Assembly: GCF_024746835.1 (NCBI RefSeq)
Contig: NZ_CP080530.1
Span: 558,001-622,000 of the forward strand
Origin: Mesorhizobium sp. AR02
Lineage (GTDB): Bacteria; Pseudomonadota; Alphaproteobacteria; Rhizobiales; Rhizobiaceae
DNA: 64,000 nt
Direction: 5' to 3'
Below the pieces are notes generated by a model. It was not told where the DNA came from. It did no database searches and worked only from the letters and a program-made list of their open reading frames with translations. Below are positions 1-9,271 of this stretch, in pieces. Position numbers and translations under genes: made by a program. Each line of letters begins with the position of its first letter. The stretch's first letter is position 1.

Positions 1-877
1 TAGCAGGAAAGCCGGCAAGCACGCGGTCGTTTGCGGCAGTGCCGTGGAAGTAGATGAAGAACAGGCCGCCGGCGCGGTTGAACTCGGCCAGCGCCTTGTC
101 GTAAAAGCCGACCTGTTGGTATGTGGTGATCGCATCCACCGGCCTTGCGTGTTCGGCATAGGTTTCGGCAATCGCATTGGCGCCCGCCGGTGTCGACAGG
201 CGCTCCGATATCACCGCCTCGACAGCTGAGGACAAGTGGCTGGAGAGACCCTGCGCGCAAAGCTGAAGTCGGCGATTCTGTCCCACCCGCGCTATCGGAA
301 AAAGTCCATCACTGCTGCGAGGCGGTAGCGCGGCACCTTCGGCAAGCAGCTTCAGATCTACCAATTCTTCGTCAACCATATCAGCGAGAAACTCGAAGCG
401 CAGGAACTGCGACAGGTTGCCAAAGCTGTCGCCGCGGAAAGCAATGAGCGGCCATCCACCCGAAACCGCCATTATCCGCCTCGCCTGCTTCGGTCCAAAG
501 AATCGCTCGCCCTCCTCGGCGGAAACCAGCAGCATCTCCCGATCCAGCACATGTGCCGCGCCATAGGCGAGAGCGCGGGGCAGGCCTGGTATTTCCGTGT
601 CCGGGCGTTTAGCGATTATGGCCCCGCTGCCGCCGGACAGAAGCTGCTCCGGCAACGGTCCCGCAATCGCATGGGGCGGGATGTCCCACAGCGCAAGCCC
701 GTTGGTTTGCAGCTTCGGCGGGTTGGCGTCGGCATGAACCCTGAGCTTTTTCTGCCGGGCGATCTGGTTCAAAATCACCGACTTGCCCATGCCGGCGGGG
801 GCCTCTAGGACGACAATCGCCTCAGGGCGGCCCAGAATCTGGTGGACGATTGCCGTGCGTGGGAAGACCGCATTCAT
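1..877 (-). CDS. MalT/LuxR-like ATP-dependent transcriptional regulator (3' part beyond left edge)
   Basis: Read on the minus strand from an ATG at 877, the frame stays open to the window edge (292 codons), so the C-terminal part is missing. Near residue 25 there is a Walker A motif (APAGMGKS), as in the STAND-type ATPase domain of MalT-like LuxR regulators. The end of the visible part (FNRAGGLFFIY, then RVLAGFP) resembles the junction between ATPase and TPR-like region in that family. I checked the frame through 180-360 and saw no frameshift. The expected C-terminal LuxR helix-turn-helix lies outside the window, so the family call rests on the ATPase half. The inducer and target genes cannot be told. 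The 228 bases upstream (878-1105) hold no gene and should contain its promoter. Confidence 0.7.
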   Translation of the reverse strand, partial: MNAVFPRTAIVHQILGRPEAIVVLEAPAGMGKSVILNQIARQKKLRVHADANPPKLQTNGLALWDIPPHAIAGPLPEQLLSGGSGAIIAKRPDTEIPGLPRALAYGAAHVLDREMLLVSAEEGERFFGPKQARRIMAVSGGWPLIAFRGDSFGNLSQFLRFEFLADMVDEELVDLKLLAEGAALPPRSSDGLFPIARVGQNRRLQLCAQGLSSHLSSAVEAVISERLSTPAGANAIAETYAEHARPVDAITTYQQVGFYDKALAEFNRAGGLFFIYFHGTAANDRVLAGFPA

Positions 878-1105
878 GCGATATCTATGCGCTCGTGCCC
901 CAGGTGGCGCAATATTTGCGATACTGGATGCCCGACTGACGGCAAGCGATGTCCATCAGGTATGGGTTTTGTCACATTAGGTTCCTGTGCCTGCGAAGCC
1001 TTAAGGCACCTTAGTTTCAGGCAACGCCGCTTTGCCGCCGGTCCAGATACCAAAGATCACCCGGACGCGAGAGCCGGCCATTTGTTTCCATACCGGCTCT
1101 TAAGA

Positions 1106-2713
1106 AGTCGTCCGTGAAGAAGGCCCAATTCGCCGATGGTGAGCTGCGAGCAGGGCTCGGTCGGATGGGGCTAGCAATCGGCACGTCGGTTAGGCTGATC
1201 GTGACTGGAGCGGCAGCGTTGCGGCGGCTGCGAACAGCGCCAGGAAGAAGGCACACAAAAGCCTCAGCCAGTTGAGCAAGAGGCTGAAGTTGTAGCCGAC
1301 GGCGGCGAGCACTGCGTTGTTGGCATCGCCTTCGGCGAAGGCCAGGAAGTTGCGGCCCATGCGATGGTCGTTCTTGAGATGGCCGATGACCGGTTCGACG
1401 GCGGCCCGGCGTCGCAGTGCCCGCTTGATGGTCTTGGTGAGGCCGCGCCTGTAGCCGGCGACATGAACCTTGAACATCTTGTCCTTCGGCGCGTTGTGGC
1501 CGCGATAGCCGGCATCGGTGACGATCTTGCCGAGGGTGACGCCGACCGCGGTCTCGATGGCGGGGATGACGGTGGCCAGCGTGTGGCCATCATAGGGATT
1601 GCCGGGCAGCGCCTTGACGTGGGCGACGAACTGGCCGCCGCGGCTGCGCTGCAGCGTGGTGGCGACCGAGACCTTGACGCCGAACTCATAGGGCTTGTGG
1701 GCCTTGCCCTTGCCGATGCACTCCACCTCGGGAGCATGCAGGGAGTAGAGCTTCTTGCCCCGCTCGCGCTGGCGCTGGTCCCTGACACGTCGGGCCAGCG
1801 ACAGCGGCAGGGCGAAGGGCTGCGACAGTTCCGGCCGCCCGGCGAGCTTGCGGGTGATGTCGCGGATCACCGCACCGAGCATGGTGCGCAGTCGCTTGAG
1901 CGCCCGGTTGGCCCGCTTGAACTGCTTGGCGTGGGCATAACGCTGATGCTTGATCAGCGCGAACTTGCCGACCCGCGCATAGGACTGGCGCAGGCCGATG
2001 CCATGTTTCCTGGCCAGCTTCACCAGCCGCTCGCGGGCGCGATGCATCAGCTTGGCGTCGGTCGGGAAAGTGATGGCCTTCTCCTGCACGGTGGTGTCGA
2101 CGATCACCGCACGGAAGTCCGCCGGTTTGGCCGCGCCCAACCGGGTCGCTGCCGCAAGGCTCTCCTGGAGCAAGGCCATCAGCCGCTCCTCGCCCATGCG
2201 CAGACGCCAGCGCGTCAGCGAGGTGCGGTCGAAGGGCAGGCGGTGCTGGAAGAACTCTTCCCCGCAGAACTGCTGGTAATAGGGGTTCTCCAGCCAGCGC
2301 TCGCACAGCGCCTCGTCGGACAGGTTGTGCATCGACTTGAGGATGGCCCGGCCCGCCATCAGCCGTGTCGGCAGCGGCGGCCGGCCGGGATCGTCGTCAT
2401 AGACCGCGCCAAGCCGTTCTTCCAAAAAGCGCCAGTCGATCGCCTTGGCCAGTTGCACAAGCGCATGATCCATATTGAGGATCTGGTCGAGCCGGGATCG
2501 CAACAGGTCGGTCTGGCCGCTCTCGCGCCGTTCCTTCGGCCGCATCGCTCGCTCCCTCGCAGCTTCGCCACAACAGTCGAATCACGCGTACAGGCACGCT
2601 TTCAAATTGCCGGAAATCGCCGCTCAAAGCCACGAAATTCGGCAAAATCCAGCCCCGTTATGGAACGAAAAAGCAAAATGAATCAAAGCGTTCCGAGTTC
2701 TTCACGGACGACT
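1106..2713 (-). mobile_element. IS5-family insertion sequence, intact
   Basis: A 16-bp perfect inverted repeat (AGTCGTCCGTGAAGAA) lies at 1106-1121 and 2698-2713. It is flanked by a 4-bp direct repeat AAGA (1102-1105 and 2714-2717), which fits an IS5-type target duplication. The roughly 1.6-kb element contains one transposase gene on the minus strand. It sits between the LuxR-like regulator and metC and does not visibly cut a gene. Intact ends, an open transposase frame and a conserved target repeat suggest a recent insertion. Confidence 0.85.
1190..2545 (-). CDS. IS5-family transposase
   Basis: A DDE transposase of 451 residues. Catalytic positions are visible in order: Asp in AVIVDTTVQEK (about residue 148), Asp in KIVTDAGYRG and Glu in AAVEPVIGHLKNDHRM near the C-terminus. 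The N-terminal DUF772-type region (LMAGRAILKSMHNLSDEALC) is typical of IS5-group enzymes. The last 30 residues are unusually hydrophobic. The gene lies wholly between the inverted repeats at 1106 and 2713. The long frame on the opposite strand (1364-2722) is an antisense shadow. Confidence 0.9.
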   Translation of the reverse strand: MRPKERRESGQTDLLRSRLDQILNMDHALVQLAKAIDWRFLEERLGAVYDDDPGRPPLPTRLMAGRAILKSMHNLSDEALCERWLENPYYQQFCGEEFFQHRLPFDRTSLTRWRLRMGEERLMALLQESLAAATRLGAAKPADFRAVIVDTTVQEKAITFPTDAKLMHRARERLVKLARKHGIGLRQSYARVGKFALIKHQRYAHAKQFKRANRALKRLRTMLGAVIRDITRKLAGRPELSQPFALPLSLARRVRDQRQRERGKKLYSLHAPEVECIGKGKAHKPYEFGVKVSVATTLQRSRGGQFVAHVKALPGNPYDGHTLATVIPAIETAVGVTLGKIVTDAGYRGHNAPKDKMFKVHVAGYRRGLTKTIKRALRRRAAVEPVIGHLKNDHRMGRNFLAFAEGDANNAVLAAVGYNFSLLLNWLRLLCAFFLALFAAAATLPLQSRSA

Positions 2714-2818
2714 AAGAACTAAAGACCCCCAGGGACTTGATGTGACAACACCGCGACAGCCATCCGCCGTCATGACAACACCGATGAGTGTGTCGGCTCC
2801 TCGTTCGTAGATGAGAGG

Positions 2819-3994
2819 TCAGCCAGCGGTCGCGCCGGGCCGATTGATGCGCCCGAGAGCCTGCTCGAGATCCGCAATGAGATCGCAAGGCTCCTCCAGG
2901 CCAATATTGAGCCGTACAAGGCGCCCGTCATAGTCCTTGCCCGGTCGGTCAAGCTTTGGATAGAGGATCGCCAGTGCGGTTGTGCCGCCCCAGCTGAAGC
3001 CAATTTTGAACAACCTCAAACTATCAACGAAGGCTTCGACCTGCCCAGGGTCAACCTCACGGCAGAACAGGATCGAGAACACGCTGGCCGAGCCTGTGAA
3101 GTCGCGCTGCCAAAACTTGTGGCCCGGGCATGACGGGAGCGCGGGATGAAAGACGGCTTCGATTCCCGGCTGGGCAACCAGCCAATTGGCGACCTGCAGC
3201 GTCGATGATTCGAGGCGCTCCAGTCGCACGCCGAGCGTCTGTAGCCCACGCAAGGCAAGGCTTGCATCATCCGGGGAGACGGCCGCGCCGAGCTGTTTCA
3301 GCACGGGTCCGACCGCGTCGTACGCCGCTTGCGTCCCAACCGACACCGTGCCGAGCAGAAGGTCGCTGTGGCCCCCTACGTACTTCGTGAGCGCCTGCAT
3401 GCTGACATCTACGCCCTTGGCGAAGGCGTCGAACAGCACACCGGCTGCGTAGGTATTGTCAAGGGCAAGCGGCACCCCCCGGGAATGCGCCGCTGCCACT
3501 ATGGCTGGCACGTCTTGTACCTCCATCGTCACCGAGCCTGGGCTTTCGGTCCAGATCAGCGCCGTGTTGTCACGGATGAGGGCCGAAATGCCGCCGCCGA
3601 TCAGAGGGTCATAGGCTTCGACCTCGATGTTGAGCCGTGCGAGCAGACCGTCCGCGAGCTCGCGGTTCGGCCCATAGGCGGAAGCTGGTACGAGCGCGTG
3701 ACTGCCAGCCTTGCAGAAGGCGAAATAGATCGAGGCAATAGCAGCTTGGCCGCCAGGGACAACAAAGCTGTGGCGTGCGCCCTCCAGTTCCGCAATACGC
3801 GCCCCAAGTTCCAGCACGGTAGGCGTTCCATACAGGCCGTACGTATAACCGACCTCGCTCTGACGCCAATCGTCTGCCGCATCGGCCTGCCGCTCGAACA
3901 GAATGGTCGAAGCCCGATAGGTCGGCGTCACGAGCGAGCGGAACCCCGACGGGGCCTGAGCGGTGGGGTGAATAAGCTTCGAGCGCCAGTGCAT
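2819..3994 (-). CDS. metC: Cystathionine beta-lyase-like PLP enzyme (Cys/Met metabolism family)
   Basis: This 391-residue protein belongs to the Cys/Met-metabolism PLP-dependent family. The PLP lysine is Lys204 in the motif ALTKYVGGHSD, and Asp179 in LALDNTYA would bind the pyridine nitrogen. Length and the TKY-x2-GHSD signature favour cystathionine beta-lyase (cystathionine to homocysteine, pyruvate and ammonia) over gamma-synthase or gamma-lyase. Sequence alone does not settle substrate specificity. The product should be cytoplasmic. An Lrp/AsnC regulator is encoded upstream on the same strand after a 430-bp gap, which makes amino-acid-responsive control plausible. Confidence 0.8.
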   Translation of the reverse strand: MHWRSKLIHPTAQAPSGFRSLVTPTYRASTILFERQADAADDWRQSEVGYTYGLYGTPTVLELGARIAELEGARHSFVVPGGQAAIASIYFAFCKAGSHALVPASAYGPNRELADGLLARLNIEVEAYDPLIGGGISALIRDNTALIWTESPGSVTMEVQDVPAIVAAAHSRGVPLALDNTYAAGVLFDAFAKGVDVSMQALTKYVGGHSDLLLGTVSVGTQAAYDAVGPVLKQLGAAVSPDDASLALRGLQTLGVRLERLESSTLQVANWLVAQPGIEAVFHPALPSCPGHKFWQRDFTGSASVFSILFCREVDPGQVEAFVDSLRLFKIGFSWGGTTALAILYPKLDRPGKDYDGRLVRLNIGLEEPCDLIADLEQALGRINRPGATAG

Positions 3995-4425
3995 GACGGC
4001 GTTTTCCCTGGATTATCTACAAATAGCTATGCCTGGGTGTGAGGTTTGTCAGTGTCTATACTTTTGGCGAGGGCGATCCCTCTTCACCCTTTGCGGGAGA
4101 GAACGTATTGCACGAAGGACGATAAGTGTGCGCGTTTTTTGCCCGGTCAATGAAATTTTTTTGCATTTGCCTGAACAACGATAACCCTATTCATCTTCGG
4201 TCCTCGTAATCCATCAGAACAACGATCAAATCGCTTGGCTGGACTGCGCGGCGCGAACGGAAAAGGAGCAGCGATCCCAATCTCGGTCCGGTGCCAGACC
4301 TTCATCTCAGCAGAGTATCCGGACAACATGCTTGAGGGCTCGCGGCTGCATACATTGGGCGGATGAGCCTCTCGAAAAATCTTGCGCCCGAACGAGAGAA
4401 CACATATCGTAGTGCGTACCCGCAC
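3995..4425. other. Intergenic region between metC and the Lrp-type regulator
   Basis: About 430 bases with no convincing coding region; frames such as the one at 4147-4425 have no recognisable protein character. It should contain the metC promoter. The part next to metC (about 4000-4160) is more AT-rich than its surroundings. I see no clear operator. Confidence 0.5.
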
Positions 4426-4920
4426 TCATTCAGTGGCCAATGGAATAGTAAGGCCAACCTTGACCCGATCCATCACCACCGTGGAGCGAAACCATTTTAC
4501 GTCTTCGCTCGTGTAAAACAGTCGATGTACGACACAGTTATATTCCTCCATCGTTGCTACCGACAAGATGAGAACGAAGTCCGCTTCGCCGGCTACATAG
4601 TAGCATTGCTGCACTTCAGGGCCAGAGAACCGTCTTTTGATTTCGTTTAGCAGGTCTAGCTGCACTCGATCTATGTGGACTTCCACGATCACTGTAATGG
4701 GTTTTCCCACCAAGGTTGAGTCGACGAGCGCAACGTGTGCGGTGATGACGCCAACTTCCTCCAATCTACGAAGGCGGCGCTGGACCGCCGCAGTAGAGCG
4801 GTTCACACGTTCAGCGATAACGCGGAGCGGAGTTTCCCTGTCCCGCTGCACAATATCTAAAATAGCCAGATCAAATTCGTCGAGATCGACTGACCTCTTC
4901 GCACTGTGTGATCTCACCAT
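4426..4920 (-). CDS. Lrp/AsnC-family transcriptional regulator
   Basis: A 164-residue protein with the standard Lrp/AsnC layout. An N-terminal helix-turn-helix (LDEFDLAILDIVQRD, then TPLRVIAERVNRSTAAVQRR, about residues 12-55) is followed by an alpha/beta ligand-binding (RAM) domain from about residue 70 to 155. Length is normal for the family. It lies downstream of phnN on the same strand after 133 bases, and upstream of metC. Regulation of metC is plausible from position only. The effector is unknown. Confidence 0.88.
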   Translation of the reverse strand: MVRSHSAKRSVDLDEFDLAILDIVQRDRETPLRVIAERVNRSTAAVQRRLRRLEEVGVITAHVALVDSTLVGKPITVIVEVHIDRVQLDLLNEIKRRFSGPEVQQCYYVAGEADFVLILSVATMEEYNCVVHRLFYTSEDVKWFRSTVVMDRVKVGLTIPLATE

Positions 4921-5053
4921 GAGATTATTCTCGTTCTCTGCCTCGAATTCACGAGCGCGGGCGCCTTACAACAAAAAACAAAGACACAATCGAGAGAACC
5001 AGAAAATCCGATAACCGTGAGATAGGGTGAGGCGTCTTCGCCAAGGACGCACC

Positions 5054-5626
5054 TCATATGGTCACGCCAAGTTGTGCGGTGAGCACGGCAAGGAGGCGTT
5101 CTCCGGCAATCTCCAGCTGACCGGAATTGTCGATATGCAGCACATCTCCACCTTCGATGCTTTGCTGTTCGCTCCGAAGCAGCCGCTGCCTGATGCTCTC
5201 CAGATTTTCCCGCCCCCGTTCGACCAGACGCAACGCCAAAACGTCCATGGGCGCGGTAATATTGACGACGAGCAATTGCGGGTATTTCCTCCGCGCTTCC
5301 GGCAGGATGGCTCGAGAGCCATTGGCTACCACGACATCGCCGCGTTCGAGCCATTCGTTGATGTCCGATGGGATTCCGTAGGAAAGGCCGTGCGCCTGCC
5401 AATGGAGCGAGAACCCACCTTCGCGAGCACGACGGTCGAATTCGATCGTATCGACAGGTTCGTGATCCTCGCCGATACTTGCCGGGCGGCTGATGATCCG
5501 GCGTACGAAGTGAATACGCGGAACGGCCCGAAGTCGAACGCGCGCAAAGTCGATAAGGGTATCCTTGCCGGCGCCGCTGGGACCGACGACAAGGACAAAG
5601 CCGCCAGACAATTTCATGGGCTTCAA
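5054..5626 (-). CDS. phnN: Ribose 1,5-bisphosphate phosphokinase PhnN
   Basis: PhnN phosphorylates ribose 1,5-bisphosphate with ATP to PRPP, the last step of the C-P lyase pathway. The 190-residue protein has a guanylate-kinase-like P-loop near the N-terminus (VVGPSGAGKDTL, about residues 13-24) and the family segment HFVRRIISRPA followed by HEPVDTIEFD. Its start overlaps the stop of the upstream DUF1045 gene by ATGA, so the two are translationally coupled. It is the last gene of the importer operon that begins at 12821. I see no clear intrinsic terminator between it and the Lrp gene. Confidence 0.92.
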   Translation of the reverse strand: MKPMKLSGGFVLVVGPSGAGKDTLIDFARVRLRAVPRIHFVRRIISRPASIGEDHEPVDTIEFDRRAREGGFSLHWQAHGLSYGIPSDINEWLERGDVVVANGSRAILPEARRKYPQLLVVNITAPMDVLALRLVERGRENLESIRQRLLRSEQQSIEGGDVLHIDNSGQLEIAGERLLAVLTAQLGVTI

Positions 5627-6345
5627 ACCACCGACATAAGGGCCGCGCCGGTCTTCAGTGCGAACTGCGATCGGACCGCGAAATCGGCGCCACGGTGTTC
5701 CTGCACGAAGAGCGACAGGGTATCGATATGGTAATCTTCGGATAGAAACGGCTCGAACCTCTCCTTGAGGCGCGCCCGCGTTGCTGCGCGCCCGTCTTCG
5801 GGCACGCGATCGGTCAAGGTCATGTGGAAGCGAAACCGGTCCAAGACGTAGGGGTAGCCCCAGGTTACGAGGTTAGTCATCTCGACCTCGTCGAGCTGGC
5901 GGCTCATGCGCCGCTCGAGTTCGCCTGCATCCATCGGCGCGCGGAACCGATCGAATTCTTCAACGATCTGCGCCGCAAAACCGCGCAAGGTTGGGATCGG
6001 GTAAACGGGCACGAGTGCGAAGAAGCCACCAATCAGATCGATTTTCAAAGATCCGATCGGGCAGGGCGGCCGGGACGCAGCAAAGCTGCCGAGAGCGTGT
6101 TCTAGTTCCTCGACCGAAGTATCTTCTCTTAATCGGAACGGTGCTTTGAGCGTGGCGTGGAAACCATAGCGGCGCGGCTCCGAGGTGAGAACTGTTTCGC
6201 CCTCGGGTTGGGCAGCGTCGGTGGCATAAATACTTCCAAACGGATCCCGACCAAGCCAATGCACGGCCGCCGTAGCCAGCGGGTGTCTGGGGCTTGGCGA
6301 GTAATATATTGCGTGTCGGCGTTCACTCGGTTGAGCAATACTCAT
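5623..6345 (-). CDS. DUF1045 phosphonate-operon protein, 2H-phosphoesterase fold
   Basis: A protein of about 240 residues from the ATG at 6345; a GTG at 6372 is also in frame, but a better-placed AAGG lies before 6345. Two His-x-Thr motifs, FHATL (about residue 63) and FHMTL (about residue 173), are the hallmark of 2H phosphoesterases. DUF1045 proteins are known to occur beside C-P lyase genes but their function is not established. It is coupled to phnN. 2H enzymes open cyclic phosphates, and the PhnJ product is a ribose 1,2-cyclic phosphate. With no phnP in the window, I infer that this protein may do PhnP's job. Confidence 0.82.
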   Translation of the reverse strand: MSIAQPSERRHAIYYSPSPRHPLATAAVHWLGRDPFGSIYATDAAQPEGETVLTSEPRRYGFHATLKAPFRLREDTSVEELEHALGSFAASRPPCPIGSLKIDLIGGFFALVPVYPIPTLRGFAAQIVEEFDRFRAPMDAGELERRMSRQLDEVEMTNLVTWGYPYVLDRFRFHMTLTDRVPEDGRAATRARLKERFEPFLSEDYHIDTLSLFVQEHRGADFAVRSQFALKTGAALMSVV

Positions 6346-6435
6346 GCTAATGCCTTCAGGGGAACGAACCACTCGGACATCTAAGGATGGACGACCATGC
6401 TGGATACGCTATCTCGGCGTCGTCAGGGCGATCGC

Positions 6436-7326
6436 TCAATGGCCGCTTTCGTTGGTGGGATCGGCCCGGTCCCGCAGCCAATCACCGATAACGGAAATCG
6501 ATAACGCAGTGAGCATGATAACGGCGCTCGGGATGAAGACCAGCCAAGGCGCCCCTTCCATATAATCACGCGCAGCTCCAAGCATGTTGCCAAGGCTCGA
6601 TAGCGGTGGCTGCACACCAAGTCCAAGGAATGACAGGCTCGTTTCGAGCAAGATGACTTCAGGCAGATTGAGCGTCATAGCGACGATCACGCTGGAGGCA
6701 ACGTTAGGGAGGATGTGAAGCGCATACACGCGCATAGGCGAAGCACCGATATCCCGTACTGCAATTGTATAGCCCTGCTCGGATGCTGACAGAGCCAGTC
6801 CGCGGCAGAGGCGGGCGATGCGCTCCCAGCCAAAAAAGCCCAGGAGCACCGTGAAAAGGACGAGACTGTTGCCGAAAAAGGCGAGAACGGCGAGCGCGAC
6901 GATCATGAAGGGAATGGCGGCTTGAGCATCGATCAGCATCAGGATGATCTGTTCGAGACGACCCCGGCTGTGGGCTGCAAGGAACCCGAGACCGATTCCA
7001 ATGGCAGCCGCGATGAATGTCGAAATTAGCCCGATCGTCATGCTCGTTCGGATCGACGAACACAGACGCGAAAGCGTATCGCGGCCCAACTGGTCGGTTC
7101 CAAGAGGATGCGTCCAGTCTCCCCCGACCAGGAAAACGGGAGGGCGAAGGCGTGCACGCAAATCCGTCGCCGCTATGTCAAAGGGAGCGAGATGGTTTGC
7201 CAACAGCGCGATTACACCCATGACCGCGATCCAGAGAACGGCGAGGAGCACTGAAGGAGGAAAACGCCGCGCCACGCGGCGCCAACTGGGCATAGAGCGA
7301 GCCGCAACCGTAGCCATCTGGGTCAT
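6436..7326 (-). CDS. Opp/Dpp-type ABC transporter permease (DppC/OppC-like)
   Basis: A 296-residue inner-membrane permease of the DppC/OppC type. A cytosolic N-terminus and first membrane helix (about residues 25-45) are followed by the family segment HPLGTDQLGRD, then five hydrophobic spans. The EAA-like coupling loop lies in ALSASEQGYTIAVRDIGAS. The start overlaps the upstream permease stop by ATGA. It forms the channel with the DppB-like partner. Membership of this operon suggests the substrate contains phosphorus, but that is inference from context. Confidence 0.9.
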   Translation of the reverse strand: MTQMATVAARSMPSWRRVARRFPPSVLLAVLWIAVMGVIALLANHLAPFDIAATDLRARLRPPVFLVGGDWTHPLGTDQLGRDTLSRLCSSIRTSMTIGLISTFIAAAIGIGLGFLAAHSRGRLEQIILMLIDAQAAIPFMIVALAVLAFFGNSLVLFTVLLGFFGWERIARLCRGLALSASEQGYTIAVRDIGASPMRVYALHILPNVASSVIVAMTLNLPEVILLETSLSFLGLGVQPPLSSLGNMLGAARDYMEGAPWLVFIPSAVIMLTALSISVIGDWLRDRADPTNESGH

Positions 7327-8264
7327 CCTTTGCTTGCGCCGTCGCTCTGCCCGTGCCGCAGACGGGGATCTAGATGCCCATAGAGTAGGTCCACGCCGAA
7401 GTTGGCGAGAACCATGGCGGCGCCTATCATCAGCAGGATCGTCTGAACGACGGCGAGATCCCGGTTTGCGACCGAAGAGACCAGCAATCGACCAATTCCT
7501 GGCCAGGAAAACACGCTTTCAACGACCACCGCTCCCGCCACCAGGCGACCCAGCATCAGTCCAATGATGGTGACGATCGGTAGGGCAGCGTTCGGAACCA
7601 CGTGGAGCAACATAATTTGCGAACGCGGAATCCCTCTGAGCGTCGCGGCCCGCACGTGCGGCTGGCCTAGTACGTCGATGATCGCCGAACGTGTGAATCG
7701 GGCCAGCGTTGCGCCACCGAACACGCCGAGTGTCAGCACGGGCAGGATAACATGCAAGATAGTGCCCGCACCTCCAGAGGGGAGCCAGTGCAATCTGACG
7801 GCAAACAGCATTACCAACAGCAGACCGAGGACGAAGCTCGGCATGGTGAAGCCGACAATCGAACCGGTCATGATGAGCCGATCAGCCCAAGTGTTGCGCC
7901 AAAGGGCACTGAATACGCCAGCCGGAATGCCGATCAGCAATTGCAGGATAAAGCCAGGAACGGTGATCGCCAACGTCGCCGGCAAGCGTTCCATGACGGC
8001 GTCCAATGCGTTGCGCCCGTCAAGCATGGAGCGTCCGAGATTTCCCTCCATGACCGCCTGCAGATATCTGACATATTGAATCCATATGGACTGGTCGAGC
8101 CCCCAGCTTCGGCGAAATTCGCGGATGGCCTCGCCCGAGGCATCGAGGCCCAGAATATTGATGGCCGGGTCGCCTGAGAGGCGAAGGACGACGAAAGTGA
8201 TTGTCACGATCAACAGAAGGGTCGCCAAGGCACGCAAGCAGCGCGCGGAGATATATTCCAACAT
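7323..8264 (-). CDS. Opp/Dpp-type ABC transporter permease (DppB/OppB-like)
   Basis: A 313-residue permease starting at the ATG of MLEYISARC. This ATG overlaps the stop of the upstream ATPase (TGATG), which decides the start over a longer frame open to 8414. It shows the usual DppB pattern: a first helix at residues 8-28, the periplasmic segment LGLDQSIWIQYVRYL, and five further helices. The coupling loop is near VRAATLRGIPRSQI. It pairs with the DppC-like permease and is driven by the two ATPases encoded upstream. Confidence 0.9.
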   Translation of the reverse strand: MLEYISARCLRALATLLLIVTITFVVLRLSGDPAINILGLDASGEAIREFRRSWGLDQSIWIQYVRYLQAVMEGNLGRSMLDGRNALDAVMERLPATLAITVPGFILQLLIGIPAGVFSALWRNTWADRLIMTGSIVGFTMPSFVLGLLLVMLFAVRLHWLPSGGAGTILHVILPVLTLGVFGGATLARFTRSAIIDVLGQPHVRAATLRGIPRSQIMLLHVVPNAALPIVTIIGLMLGRLVAGAVVVESVFSWPGIGRLLVSSVANRDLAVVQTILLMIGAAMVLANFGVDLLYGHLDPRLRHGQSDGASKG

Positions 8265-9271
8265 CACGCGTTCTCCATTTTCCCGCGCGAGGAAACCATG
8301 TCGTCTTGGGGGTGATGGCACGCTACGGAGCGGTTTGGCGCGACGATACGCAGCTCTGGCCGTTCTGTTTGGCACAGCGTCGATGCGCGAGGGCAGCGTG
8401 GATGCAAGACGCATCCGTTCGGGACTTCCATCGGATTGGGCGGATCCCCTTGGATAATAAGGCGGCGCTGAGGCTGTGGTTTCAAGCTGGGGACCGCCGA
8501 AAGCAGCGCTTGCGTATAGGGATGCAGGGGATTCCGGAAAAGTTCTGTGGCGGCTGCTTCCTCCATGATCCTGCCGAGGTACATAACGATCACTCGGTCA
8601 GCGATCTGGCGAACGATCTTCAGATCGTGGCTGATGAACAGATAGGTGAGACCTCTGCTGGCCTGTACATCCTTGAGCAGATTGACCACCTGCGCCCCGA
8701 CAGAGACGTCGAGGGCGGAAACCGGCTCGTCGCATACCAGAAGATCTGGATCGAGGACCAGTGCCCGCGCCAGGATCACTCGCTGCCGCTGACCGCCCGA
8801 GAGTTCGTGAGGGTAGCTGGCAAACTGGTCCGGCCGCAGCCCGACGGTCGACAACAGAGCCTGGGTCTTTTCTCTGCGCTCCGCCATGGAGGAACCTACG
8901 CCGTGCACGACGAGCGGTTCCATGACCTGGCGGCCAATCGGGAGACGTCGATCAAGAAAAGACAAGGGGTCCTGATAGACCATCTGCATTCTTTGTCTTT
9001 GCGCTCGCCAGACGGCATCGCGGCGCGTTTGCACCGGCATGCCGTCAAGCAGGATCGACCCACGTGTCGGCGCCATCATCCCGAGAACGAGGCGGCCGGT
9101 TGTCGACTTGCCGCAACCAGACTCGCCAACGACGCCGAGCGTTTCTCCCCGCTTCAGGGAAAAGGACACGTCATCGACTGCCTTTAACGGAACCTTGGGC
9201 GAAAATGGACCCGCCCGGGATCGGACACTGAAATGCTTCGTCAGCCCCTGCACAGTTAGAAACGATGTCAT
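8264..9271 (-). CDS. Opp/Dpp-type ABC transporter ATPase (OppF/DppF-like)
   Basis: A 335-residue ATP-binding subunit. Walker A is GESGCGKST (about residue 49), the signature motif is LSGGQRQRV, Walker B is LLVCDEP, and the switch His lies in LFISHDL. The C-terminal oligopeptide-transporter domain with its Cys-containing segment (GCVLHPRCPRA) marks it as Opp/Dpp type. The gene overlaps the second ATPase upstream and the permease downstream, so all are one transcript. Confidence 0.92.
   Translation of the reverse strand: MTSFLTVQGLTKHFSVRSRAGPFSPKVPLKAVDDVSFSLKRGETLGVVGESGCGKSTTGRLVLGMMAPTRGSILLDGMPVQTRRDAVWRAQRQRMQMVYQDPLSFLDRRLPIGRQVMEPLVVHGVGSSMAERREKTQALLSTVGLRPDQFASYPHELSGGQRQRVILARALVLDPDLLVCDEPVSALDVSVGAQVVNLLKDVQASRGLTYLFISHDLKIVRQIADRVIVMYLGRIMEEAAATELFRNPLHPYTQALLSAVPSLKPQPQRRLIIQGDPPNPMEVPNGCVLHPRCPRASTLCQTERPELRIVAPNRSVACHHPQDDMVSSRGKMENA

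Noticed and set aside
1364..2722. 452-codon plus-strand frame opposite the IS5 transposase
   Set aside because: Antisense shadow of a clear DDE transposase in high-GC DNA; no family features.
8201..9187. 328-codon plus-strand frame opposite the OppF-like gene
   Set aside because: Shadow of an ABC ATPase with complete Walker and signature motifs.
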